Of a DNA stretch of 41,916 bases, positions 26,916 to 34,522 are shown one piece after another. The translations under genes and the position numbers were made by a program. Each line of letters starts with the position of its first letter. The first letter of the stretch is position 1. The stretch comes from Brasilonema angustatum HA4187-MV1 (GTDB lineage Bacteria; Cyanobacteriota; Cyanobacteriia; Cyanobacteriales; Nostocaceae), in the NCBI GenBank assembly GCA_019359695.1, contig JAHHGV010000060.1, positions 1 to 41,916 on the forward strand. The letters are read 5' to 3'. The notes beneath the pieces are model-generated. The model saw nothing but the letters and a program-made list of their open reading frames with translations, searched no databases and was not told the origin of the DNA.

Positions 26916-27779
26916 CTATGATTCACGACCGCCACGACCGCGCTTAGAAGATTTGCGGCGACGGCGCACAATAAACTTGCTACTGGCTTTCTTCCGTTTG
27001 CGTGTCTTGAAACCTAAAGCAGGTTTACCCCAAGGTGTGACAGGTCCTGATCTACCGATTGGTGCCCTTCCTTCACCACCACCGTGTGGGTGGTCAACTG
27101 GGTTCATCACACTACCTCTAACTTGAGGACGGCGACCTTTCCAACGAGTTCTACCTGCTTTACCTGCGCTCAGGTTTCTAGCATCCAGATTACCGACTTG
27201 TCCGATGGTGGCATAGCACTCGCGACGGATCATCCGGACTTCTCCAGAAGGCAACTTGAGTGTTACGTAGCTACCTTCTTTTGCCACAACTTGAGCAGTC
27301 GCACCAGCTGAGCGAACAATTTGACCGCCCTTACCAGGTTTCAATTCTACGTTGTGAACGCTGGTTCCCAAAGGAATGTTAGACAAAGGTAAAGCATTGC
27401 CATTTTCAATAGGAGAATCTGGACCAGCAACAACTGTTGTCCCTACTTTTAAACTGTTGGGTTGAAGAATGTAACGCTTCTCGCCGTCTTCATATTGCAC
27501 AAGGGCAATCCGCGCGTTACGGTTGGGGTCGTATTCAATAGCTGTCACTTTGGCCGGAATACCACGCTTATCCCTTTTAAAGTCGATAATGCGATACAGA
27601 CGTTTGTGTCCACCACCTCTGTGGCGAACAGTAATGCGTCCTTGATTATTTCTGCCTTTGGCGCGATGCTTCGATACGGTGAGCGATTTTTCCGGCTCGG
27701 TTTTAGTTATTTCCGAGAAGTCAGAAATCGTAACTTGGCGAGTACTGGGGGTGTAAGGGCGATAAGAACGAGTACCCAT
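26916..27779 (-). CDS. rplB: Ribosomal protein uL2
   Basis: 287 residues: [57 protein letters not shown], and the C-terminal [16 protein letters not shown] loop with the conserved histidine near the peptidyl-transferase centre. The end is a basic [16 protein letters not shown] tail. Complete. Confidence 0.97.
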   Translation of the reverse strand: MGTRSYRPYTPSTRQVTISDFSEITKTEPEKSLTVSKHRAKGRNNQGRITVRHRGGGHKRLYRIIDFKRDKRGIPAKVTAIEYDPNRNARIALVQYEDGEKRYILQPNSLKVGTTVVAGPDSPIENGNALPLSNIPLGTSVHNVELKPGKGGQIVRSAGATAQVVAKEGSYVTLKLPSGEVRMIRRECYATIGQVGNLDARNLSAGKAGRTRWKGRRPQVRGSVMNPVDHPHGGGEGRAPIGRSGPVTPWGKPALGFKTRKRKKASSKFIVRRRRKSSKRGRGGRES

Positions 27780-27783
27780 TTTT

Positions 27784-28098
27784 TTAAACCTCTGGGAATA
27801 GAACTTGTCTAATCTTCTCTACATCCCCAGACGCCACTGTAACAATGGCTTTCTTATATTGGGGCTTGTAACCAAGAAATTTTCCAACGCGCTTTCTTTT
27901 GCGTGGTGGTCTTGTGGTGTTGACTTTTTCAACTTTTACTTCAAATAAATCTTCAATCGCCGCTCTAATTTGTGGCTTTGTTGCCTTTGGAGTCACTTCA
28001 AAAGTGTATTTGTTTTGCTCCATGAGTACGGTCGCTTTTTCAGTCAGTATTGGGCGACGCACAAGATCAGGAAGGTTTCGGGGGTCAAATCTAGTCAC
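27784..28098 (-). CDS. rplW: Ribosomal protein uL23
   Basis: 104 residues: [62 protein letters not shown]23 forms the chaperone docking site at the tunnel exit. Its start overlaps the rplD 3' end by 8 bp. Confidence 0.97.
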   Translation of the reverse strand: MTRFDPRNLPDLVRRPILTEKATVLMEQNKYTFEVTPKATKPQIRAAIEDLFEVKVEKVNTTRPPRKRKRVGKFLGYKPQYKKAIVTVASGDVEKIRQVLFPEV

Positions 28099-28723
28099 TG
28101 TAGACCTCCTGAATTTTTTCTAGGGCTGATGCTGTAACAACAATCTTGTCAGCGTGCAGCAAATCGTAAACATTTAACTGGTTAGATCCAATCAGTTTTA
28201 GATTTGCGACGTTACGGGCTGATAAAAAGACGTTGTCTGTACGTTCGGACAAAATTAATAAGGTTTTCTTTTCTGGTTCTGAACCCCAACGGGCGATCGC
28301 TCCCACTAATTCCTTAGTCTTGGGACGCTGGATCTGCTCGCTAAATTCTTCCACCACAATCAAATCGTCAATTCGACTCGCAAAAGCTGTTCGCAAAGCT
28401 AAACGCCGCTCTTTACGGTTCATCTTGAGGTTATACTCTCGCGGTTTTGGTCCAAATATGACACCACCACCACGCCACAAAGGAGAACGAATAGAACCAG
28501 CACGCGCACGACCAGTCCCTTTTTGCCGCCAAGGTTTGCGACCGCCACCTCTGACTTCAGAACGGGTTTTGGTACTAGCAGTTCCTTGACGAGCATTGGT
28601 CATTTGTCTTACCAAGGCTCGATGCACGACATGAGATGCCGTTTCTTCTTTGGCAACCTTGAAGTCGAACGTTTTTTGCCCGACTTGTTCTCCTTGCCAA
28701 TTTTTGACTACACACTCAAACAT
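28091..28723 (-). CDS. rplD: Ribosomal protein uL4
   Basis: 210 residues: [65 protein letters not shown] is the tunnel-constriction loop; the C-domain ends [24 protein letters not shown]. In E. coli L4 is the S10-operon autoregulator. Complete. Confidence 0.97.
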   Translation of the reverse strand: MFECVVKNWQGEQVGQKTFDFKVAKEETASHVVHRALVRQMTNARQGTASTKTRSEVRGGGRKPWRQKGTGRARAGSIRSPLWRGGGVIFGPKPREYNLKMNRKERRLALRTAFASRIDDLIVVEEFSEQIQRPKTKELVGAIARWGSEPEKKTLLILSERTDNVFLSARNVANLKLIGSNQLNVYDLLHADKIVVTASALEKIQEVYSD

Positions 28724-28732
28724 TTTTAATCC

Positions 28733-28768
28733 TTAGTCATTAGTCATTAGTTACTTAGTCATTAGTCC
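28733..28768. repeat. STRR-type heptamers between rplC and rplD
   Basis: TTAGTCA occurs in tandem at 28733 and 28740, with degenerate units continuing to 28768 (TTAGTTA, TTAGTCA, TTAGTCC). Together with 14138-14179 and similar runs at 12709, 23240 and 26410 this is the same class of intergenic heptamer repeat. Confidence 0.6.
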
Positions 28769-28788
28769 AGAGTTAAATGACTAATGAG

Positions 28789-29430
28789 TTACGACTTTTT
28801 ACCAACTACATTTGCAGGGACAATATCTACTAAATTACCTGGCTTACCAGGAACACTTCCCTTGATAAGTATTAAGTTGCGCTCTGGATCTACTCGTACC
28901 ACAGTTAGTTGGCGGATTGTGACGCGGCTACCACCCAAACGTCCCGCCATCCGCTTACCTGGATAAACACGACCGGGAGTTGTACCAGCACCTATTGAAC
29001 CTGGTGCTCTATGGTTCTTGGAACCGTGCGACATCGGTCCTCGACCGAAGTTGTTGCGTTTTTGGTTGCCTGCAAAACCGCGACCAATACTTGTACCGAC
29101 CACGTCTACAGTTTGACCTGCACTAAAAATATCCGCTTTAATCTCTTGACCTAGAGCATATTCGCTCTCGTTATCTATGCGATACTCCTGCAAGTGACGC
29201 AATGCTGGGGCTGATGATTTGGCAAGATGTCCCAACAATGGTTTATTCAGCGCCTTTGGCTTAACCTCGCCATAACCTACTTGGATGGCGGAGTAACCGT
29301 CGGTCTGTTTTGTTTTAACCTGGGTAATGGTGCATGGTCCCGCCTGAATGACGGTTACAGGAATCGCAACTCCTGCCTCGTCAAATACTTGGGTCATACC
29401 CAGTTTGGTGCCGATAATACCTACAGACAC
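28789..29430 (-). CDS. rplC: Ribosomal protein uL3
   Basis: 213 residues: [90 protein letters not shown]. First gene of the cluster: rpsJ (S10), which opens the operon in E. coli, is absent here, as usual in cyanobacteria. Its promoter must lie in the 850-bp gap up to ndhN. Confidence 0.97.
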   Translation of the reverse strand: MSVGIIGTKLGMTQVFDEAGVAIPVTVIQAGPCTITQVKTKQTDGYSAIQVGYGEVKPKALNKPLLGHLAKSSAPALRHLQEYRIDNESEYALGQEIKADIFSAGQTVDVVGTSIGRGFAGNQKRNNFGRGPMSHGSKNHRAPGSIGAGTTPGRVYPGKRMAGRLGGSRVTIRQLTVVRVDPERNLILIKGSVPGKPGNLVDIVPANVVGKKS

Positions 29431-30280
29431 AGTTACTGGATCTCCTTAACTTATGTTCTTTTTGTTGCCATCAGATTTTTACAGACACACTTTGTGAACG
29501 CCCCTCAGGACGATTTCCAATTTTTTGGACAGACCTCTTGATGTCGAACTGCTTAGGTAATCACAGTTACAACTTTTTTGGGTCTTCACCAAGAGTCCAT
29601 AGTATTTGATGAATTTATTTACTTTGTATTCGTCACCAGAACAGCCAAAAGTTCTTCCAATTTCTAAGGAACAACTATTGAAAATTGTGCAAGGCTTTTG
29701 TTGCTTTGCGCTTTGTGCGGCAATGCTTTTATCAACAGCCATTGCTCTGGCACGTTCTTTCTAGTAGGACTTAGGCAGCGACCTGCCCAGTATCCGTTGG
29801 CAGAGATTTATACAATACTACAAACCAACATGACTGCTCAGCTCCTACTTCATTAACAACCTTAAACAGTCATTTTAACTATTCAAGATTTTCCCTCATT
29901 ATTTTGAGGTTCAGGAGTGAATGCAGTTTATTCTTAAGGTTGGCACTTATTTTTTACCAACCACTCCTAATTTGTCTTTGCGGTTTTTCTAGTCTACCAG
30001 TCTTTTATCAATTTTTACTAGTTTATTCCATATGGAACTTAGTCATCAGTTTACGATGCTAACACTAGTGAGAATTAGCAGTCAGACAGTAACTTATATT
30101 TTAATAGATGGTCACGATCCAATATTATAACTCATCTGTTAATATTTGTCTAGCAAATTTTCAAGTGTTTTTGGCGACAATTTCTAGGATTATTTTGCGA
30201 GACTTATTAAAGGTAGCAGATTCTCGAACTGAACAGTCAATAATAGAAATATCGAAGTGGGATAGAACAAAAATCAATTT
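29431..30280. other. Divergent regulatory region between rplC and ndhN
   Basis: 850 bp expected to hold the promoters of the ribosomal cluster (minus) and ndhN (plus). A minus-strand frame of 87 codons (29479-29742) has no recognisable domain or good ribosome binding site; its position just before rplC could make it an mRNA leader. GTAGGACTTAGGCAGCG near 29764 and AT-rich runs are visible. I could not identify a convincing -10/-35 pair or terminator. Confidence 0.5.
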
Positions 30281-30757
30281 ATGGCACTAATTACCACTGG
30301 CAACGCTTTAATTCGGGATCTTGAGAAATTTGGCGCTCTTGGTGTTTACGTACCTCTAGAAGGAGGTTTTGAAGGTCGGTACAGACGCCGACTGCGTGCA
30401 GCGGGTTATGTCACTCTCGATCTGAGTGCAAAGGGATTAGGCGATGTAGCTGCCTATCTCACAACAGTTCATGGTGTTAGACCTCCTCATCTTGGGAAAA
30501 AAAGTACTAGCACTGGTGCGGCAGTAGGTTATGTTTACTATGTGCCGCCGATTGTTAGCTCTCAACTCGAACACCTCCCACCCAAATCAAAGGGCTTGGT
30601 GTTGTGGATTATTGAAGGGCAAACTCTTTCCAATCAGGAAATTGAGTTTTTAACGACCTTACCCAGCTTGGAACCACGAGTGAAAGTGGTGATAGAAAGG
30701 GGTGGTGATCGCGCCTTCCGTTGGACGCCTTTACAAAAGACGCTTCTAGCTAGTTAG
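30281..30757 (+). CDS. ndhN: NAD(P)H-quinone oxidoreductase subunit N
   Basis: 158 residues, a near full-length match to cyanobacterial and chloroplast NdhN: MALITTGNALIRDLEKFG, GVYVPLEGGFEGRYRRRLRAAGY, YLTTVHGVRPPHLGKK and VIERGGDRAFRWTPL. NdhN belongs to the oxygenic-photosynthesis-specific part of the peripheral arm of NDH-1, which takes electrons from ferredoxin for cyclic flow and CO2 uptake. It is not membrane spanning. A convergent ABC-2 permease follows 49 bp later. Confidence 0.96.
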   Translation: MALITTGNALIRDLEKFGALGVYVPLEGGFEGRYRRRLRAAGYVTLDLSAKGLGDVAAYLTTVHGVRPPHLGKKSTSTGAAVGYVYYVPPIVSSQLEHLPPKSKGLVLWIIEGQTLSNQEIEFLTTLPSLEPRVKVVIERGGDRAFRWTPLQKTLLAS

Positions 30758-30769
30758 GACAACCAACAT

Positions 30770-30796
30770 GGGACAGGGAAAAACTATCTCTGTCCC
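30770..30796. terminator. Hairpin between convergent ndhN and ABC-2 permease genes
   Basis: GGGACAG (30770-30776) and CTGTCCC (30790-30796) form a 7-bp stem extendable by G-A/T-C pairs. It lies in the 49-bp space between two convergent stops, the place for a shared terminator. The flanking T-runs are weak. Confidence 0.45.
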
Positions 30797-30806
30797 CTGC
30801 CAACTA

Positions 30807-31634
30807 CTAATCCTGTTGATGAGAAAAAACGTAAGCACCCCATAGAGAAAGGGCGATCGCCATCACGAGTAAAATGGGCAGGCAATACCAAGGAAACTGA
30901 GACAATGGCAAACAAGTAGCTGCACGTAGTCCGATGCTGGCGTAAGTCAGGGGTAATAGGTAAACTACGAATTTTAGGGCTGTGGGTAATGTCGCTGGGT
31001 CAAAAAACGTTGCTCCTAAGAACGACATGGGGATAATAATAAAGTTATTATAGAGTCCGACTGATTCAAGGGATTTTACACTTAACCCTACAATCACTCC
31101 CAAACCAGCAAAAACTGCACAACTTAATACCAATATCAGCACAAACAGTGGATTGAGAAAATTCCAGTTTCTTGTAAACACCAGCGCTACTAAAATAACA
31201 CCGAGTGAAGTCATTAACCCTCGTGTCACTCCCGCCAGCATTTTTCCAATATGTAGCGCTAGGGGATGTACGGGAACAAGCAACAATTCTTCGAAGTTTT
31301 TGGTAAAGAGTCTGTCTCCGCAGATGGAAAAAGTAGTCCCAACAAAGCTGACTGTCATAGACGACAGTGCGACCATTCCTGGCAAAATAAATTCTAAATA
31401 GTTATTATAGTTACCACTGAGTCCTGAGCCAGGTTTGATTGAACTACCCAAACCAAAGCCAAAAGCTAGAATGTATATCAGTGGAGATATTAATCCTGAC
31501 GAAATAATTTGTACAAGTTTTGTACGCAACTCTAGCCAATCTCCCCAGAAGATAGTGAAACTATCCGCTATGAGAGTTTGAAATTGTGAGAATTTGAAAT
31601 TCTTGCCAAAAGGCAGTGATGGTGATGATACCAC
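30807..31634 (-). CDS. ABC-2 type transporter permease
   Basis: 275 residues starting at GTG 31634, with about six hydrophobic helices. An N-terminal amphipathic stretch (FWGDWLELRTKLVQIISSGLISPLIYILAFGFGLG) and the central LEFILPGMVALSSMTVSF ... EELLLVPVHPLALHIGKMLAGVTRG are typical of the ABC-2/NodJ-type exporters. The family exports polysaccharide, lipid or drug-like substrates with a separate ATPase. No ATPase gene is next to it, so its partner must be elsewhere. Substrate unknown. Confidence 0.8.
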   Translation of the reverse strand: MVSSPSLPFGKNFKFSQFQTLIADSFTIFWGDWLELRTKLVQIISSGLISPLIYILAFGFGLGSSIKPGSGLSGNYNNYLEFILPGMVALSSMTVSFVGTTFSICGDRLFTKNFEELLLVPVHPLALHIGKMLAGVTRGLMTSLGVILVALVFTRNWNFLNPLFVLILVLSCAVFAGLGVIVGLSVKSLESVGLYNNFIIIPMSFLGATFFDPATLPTALKFVVYLLPLTYASIGLRAATCLPLSQFPWYCLPILLVMAIALSLWGAYVFSHQQD

Positions 31635-31694
31635 TTTCTTTATACTGAATGTATTAATTTTATCTTAAGTTTTAAGTTAACATTTCTTGACACC

Positions 31695-31715
31695 TTTACG
31701 ACCTTTGGTCGTAAA
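31695..31715. terminator. Palindromic hairpin TTTACGACC / GGTCGTAAA
   Basis: A perfect 9-bp stem with a TTT loop, followed on the plus strand by AATTTTT. It is 60 bp upstream of the minus-strand permease and ahead of the plus-strand DUF3172 gene. It may insulate the divergent genes or act as an attenuator. Confidence 0.4.
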
Positions 31716-31723
31716 AATTTTTC

Positions 31724-31861
31724 ATGTGGAGAAAAGAAAATCAAAAACAGAAAATGCCTCAAATTAAACCTGAATGTTTAGCGAGTTTGCTGAATTTGGC
31801 TGGTGGTAGGAACGTCAAAGAAAAAGTTGCAGACAATAAGACTCAAGAATCGGCATACTGA
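31724..31861 (+). CDS. Possible small protein, 45 residues
   Basis: ATG TGG AGA opens a 45-codon frame (MWRKENQKQK..., internal Met at 11, then IKPECLASLLNLAGGRN, ending DNKTQESAY). No good Shine-Dalgarno precedes it; the upstream hairpin ends 8 bp before the start. The composition is protein-like but I do not recognise a family. It lies 61 bp upstream of the DUF3172 gene and could be co-transcribed, or be chance. Confidence 0.25.
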   Translation: MWRKENQKQKMPQIKPECLASLLNLAGGRNVKEKVADNKTQESAY

Positions 31862-31922
31862 AATAAGGGGAGCTATTGAATCCACTCCCTACTGTCCAAA
31901 GCGTAAAGTTGATTAAGCGACA

Positions 31923-32462
31923 ATGAGACGAAAATCTACTGGTAAAACAGTTACGAGTCCCAAACCTTCTATCTTCCAATCTCCAATGTTTAATTTCACC
32001 ACGATGGCAATCTTGGGAGGGGTGTTTGTATTGGGTATTGGGATTGGTATTGCTTTTAGCTCCACGGCTACATTTAGTCCAGATAACGTAGCTAGCCGAG
32101 AATTTATTGATACCAAAGCACCGAATGCTGATATTTGCGTGCAGTATGGAGCCAGCGCTATGGTGATGGATACCAGACTGTTTGTGACTCTCAACCCTTT
32201 TAAAGTCTACGTTGGTCAGCCCAGTATGCGTCCTGGATGTGTTCTGCGTTCGAGTAACATGACAATTTTAGAACAAAAGAAGCTGATAACATCACAGCAG
32301 CTTAGAGAATGCAAAAATCGTTTGAACAACTTTGCCTATGCGGGTGACTTGAACGGTGATAAACCTGACATTAGCTGCACTTATGAGAACGATGATGCGA
32401 AAAACTTCTTCATTAACCAACCAGGAGCAACAGCTCCAGGAATCGAAACTCAAAGATTCTAG
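31923..32462 (+). CDS. DUF3172 family protein, one membrane helix
   Basis: 179 residues. A basic serine/proline N-terminus (about 25 residues), then one hydrophobic helix (FTTMAILGGVFVLGIGIGIAF), then a soluble domain with conserved-looking cysteines (DICVQYGASAMVMDTRLFVTLNPFKVYV, PGCVLRSSNM, ECKNRLNNFAYAGDLNGDKPDISCTYEN). This matches the cyanobacterial DUF3172 family, whose function is not known to me. The C-terminal tail is polar. The protein is probably anchored with its main domain on the periplasmic or lumenal side. Confidence 0.75.
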   Translation: MRRKSTGKTVTSPKPSIFQSPMFNFTTMAILGGVFVLGIGIGIAFSSTATFSPDNVASREFIDTKAPNADICVQYGASAMVMDTRLFVTLNPFKVYVGQPSMRPGCVLRSSNMTILEQKKLITSQQLRECKNRLNNFAYAGDLNGDKPDISCTYENDDAKNFFINQPGATAPGIETQRF

Positions 32463-32544
32463 AAAAGGACGAAGACAAGAAAAGGAAGAAAAAAGAATTA
32501 CTTTGTTCTTTCTTTTCTCGTTCTTCTTTACTTTTGTGTGCTCT
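32463..32544. other. Polypurine/polypyrimidine segment between convergent genes
   Basis: 82 bp between two convergent stops, with AAGAAAAGGAAGAAAAAAGAA followed by TTCTTTCTTTTCTCGTTCTTC. The two runs are nearly complementary, so a loose A/U hairpin with U-runs on both strands is possible: a likely bidirectional terminator. Confidence 0.4.
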
Positions 32545-33684
32545 TTATCTTGAAGAGTTGGGAAAGGGTTCACCAAACTCAATTACTTTAGAATTGGGTA
32601 CTTTAGAACTGGGAGAACTGCGTGAACCAGTGGGGAGATTTGGGACTGGAAAATTTGACGTACCCAAAGAAGGAGCGCTATTGTTCGGATAACTGCCTTG
32701 ATGTGGAAAAGAGGGTGGGCTAAAAGCAGAACCAGGGAGTTGAGAGGAATTGTTCGGGTTCAGAGGCGGTACTTGAACAGATGGTGCTTGTGGAAAATTA
32801 TTTGTCGTTGCAGGTAAGGTTGTTAATGGTGGCGGTACACTGAAATCAGGAACTTGTTGTTGATTATAGGTAGTTGATGGTGGGTTGCCTGGAAGTTGTG
32901 GGAGATTATTAGACGTTGCAGGTGGTAAACTGCCTGGAGGTTGTGGGGGATTATAAACACCAAGTGGTGAGTTACCTGGCGGTTGTGGGGGATTATAGCT
33001 AGCTGATGGTAAGTTGCCTGGAGGTTGTGGGGAATTATTGTATACACTAGATCCTAAGTTACCTTGAGGTTGTGGGGGATTATTGTATACACTAGATCCT
33101 AAGTTACCTTGAGGTTGTGGGGGATTATAGATATCAGGTGTGTTGCTTGGTAGCGGTGGGGAAATATTTGTAGATGAAAAATTCCCAGGTAAAGAGGTAC
33201 CGTTGCTATCAACCAAAGGACGTAATACCCAACGGGTGGGATTTTCTCTAGAAACAGGTTGCAGTTGCACTCTTGTTGGAGCGATGGGGATTCCAGGTGC
33301 TAAATCCATAACAATACGAGTAACATCTGCGTTGAGTTGGGAAACGCGAATGCTTCGGATGGCTCCATAGAAATTTTGTTTGGTGGGAATTTTGCCTAAT
33401 TTAGTACCAGGCAAATCTATAACAATGCGTGGGGGTTGGGCGAGGTAAAAGTATCGAGGTTGTGCGGCTGCTGAGAGAGAAATTTCTAGTTGTGACGCCT
33501 CTGGGTAAAAGCGCCAATCCTCAAGCCTTGCTATTGGCGCTGCACTACTACTATTGCCCACATCAAAGCCATAAACGCTAAGAGGCTTACTGTAAAGCAC
33601 CCCTGTATACAAGGCAAACAAGGTAACGCGAAACAGATACTTGCAAAACCAGAAAAATTGTTTATTTTTTAATTGCTTGTCCAT
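32545..33684 (-). CDS. AMIN-domain periplasmic protein with Pro-rich tandem repeats
   Basis: 379 residues from ATG 33684 (MDKQLKNKQF); an in-frame start at 33729 is possible but would put 15 uncharacteristic residues before the signal. A hydrophobic segment (FRVTLFALYTGVL) serves as signal or anchor. Residues 45-135 are an AMIN domain: ARLEDWRFYPEASQLEISLSA, RYFYLAQPPRIVIDLPGTKLG, IRSIRVSQLNADVTRIVMDLAPG. AMIN domains bind peptidoglycan in amidases and secretins. The remaining 240 residues are low-complexity, with about six units of NPPQPxGNLxSSxYN. No catalytic amidase domain follows, so a structural or wall-associated role is inferred. Confidence 0.75.
   Translation of the reverse strand: MDKQLKNKQFFWFCKYLFRVTLFALYTGVLYSKPLSVYGFDVGNSSSAAPIARLEDWRFYPEASQLEISLSAAAQPRYFYLAQPPRIVIDLPGTKLGKIPTKQNFYGAIRSIRVSQLNADVTRIVMDLAPGIPIAPTRVQLQPVSRENPTRWVLRPLVDSNGTSLPGNFSSTNISPPLPSNTPDIYNPPQPQGNLGSSVYNNPPQPQGNLGSSVYNNSPQPPGNLPSASYNPPQPPGNSPLGVYNPPQPPGSLPPATSNNLPQLPGNPPSTTYNQQQVPDFSVPPPLTTLPATTNNFPQAPSVQVPPLNPNNSSQLPGSAFSPPSFPHQGSYPNNSAPSLGTSNFPVPNLPTGSRSSPSSKVPNSKVIEFGEPFPNSSR
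33035..33124. repeat. Exact 45-bp tandem duplication in the AMIN protein gene
   Basis: Two identical 45-nt units (33035-33079 and 33080-33124) encode NPPQPQGNLGSSVYN twice; four more degenerate units extend to about 32860. Period 45 keeps the frame. Exact identity of two copies indicates recent expansion, so copy number may vary between strains. Confidence 0.85.
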
Positions 33685-33800
33685 ACTCCTCACGACTCCA
33701 CAAAATCTATCCACAATTGTCCATGACAACTGTTTTTTTTACTACCCGCTTTTGCCGAAGATGTCAAATGGTAGCACGCTCAAACATGAAGTTATATCGT

Positions 33801-33897
33801 GTCCGGTTAAAGACTTATCATTAAGGTTGCAAAGGAGCAGGGGGAAAAGGTTTTTAGCTTCCTACACATATGTAGGGATAATAACTATCAACCGGAC
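33801..33897. repeat. Small inverted-repeat element upstream of the AMIN gene
   Basis: GTCCGGTT (33801-33808) is repeated inverted at 33890-33897 with further matches inward (TTATCA/GATAAT). Within it, CCTACA and TGTAGG (33861-33876) form a small hairpin. The 97-bp unit lies between two minus-strand genes. It looks like a short MITE or a structured leader. Confidence 0.4.
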
Positions 33898-33914
33898 TTG
33901 ATACTAGGAGTTGT

Positions 33915-34439
33915 TCAATGATTCTTTGACTGCTCAGGTTGTTCATTAATTTTTTCTGGTGTTGCTGTCAATCCAATAGTTCTGGAACTATCGCTGATAC
34001 TTATTTTTCCTATTGAATTCCCTTTCTGTGCTAATTTAATTTGTATTTTCACTGGGATAATGTTTGCTTTTGTTTGAAATTTTGGAGTATTACATAAGAT
34101 GTGATTGGAAACTTCTCCCGATAAACTCAATTGTTGATTTTTAAATTTACCAGTTAGAGAAGATTTTTCAGATACTTTTGAAGTTTTAGTCGAGTTAGCT
34201 GGTAGTAAAAAACCATTCAAGTAAATTCCTGATTGCTGAACATTTAAGAGTAGAAAATCTGATTTTTCGCAGACGGGCAAATTTTCACTCAACATGAGAC
34301 GATAGTGAGTGTGAATTGCAGACGGTGCTTTGATGCTGCTTTCTCCATAAGCAGTTACGACTTTAAACAAAAGCACAACTAAACTTATTGTCACACCATA
34401 GAAGGTTAGAGATTTTAAGTGGAAATGAGGTTTTGTCAT
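33915..34439 (-). CDS. Hypothetical exported protein
   Basis: 174 residues from ATG 34439 (MTKPHFHLKSLTFYG); an upstream in-frame start at 34478 adds 13 residues. Hydrophobic TISLVVLLFKVVTAYG forms a signal peptide, likely cleaved near AYG-ES. The mature part is serine/lysine-rich with two cysteines (VCEKSD and ILCNTP) that could form a disulfide and alternating beta-type patterns (GKFKNQQLSLSGEVSNHILC). I recognise no family. It follows the antiporter gene after 83 bp on the same strand, so a shared transcript is likely. Confidence 0.55.
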   Translation of the reverse strand: MTKPHFHLKSLTFYGVTISLVVLLFKVVTAYGESSIKAPSAIHTHYRLMLSENLPVCEKSDFLLLNVQQSGIYLNGFLLPANSTKTSKVSEKSSLTGKFKNQQLSLSGEVSNHILCNTPKFQTKANIIPVKIQIKLAQKGNSIGKISISDSSRTIGLTATPEKINEQPEQSKNH

Positions 34440-34522
34440 GTTGATAAAAAAGGATCGGGGACAGAGGGAAATGATCAATTCTGAATGATGTCAAAAGTCA
34501 TCATTTAGAATTGATTATTGAT

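Noticed and set aside
29479-29742. 87-codon frame upstream of rplC
   Set aside because: No good ribosome binding site or recognisable motif; more likely part of the mRNA leader. Kept only as a note on the intergenic region.
32823-33047. Second minus-strand frame in the AMIN repeat region
   Set aside because: An out-of-frame reading of the 45-bp repeat, open only because the repeat length is divisible by three.
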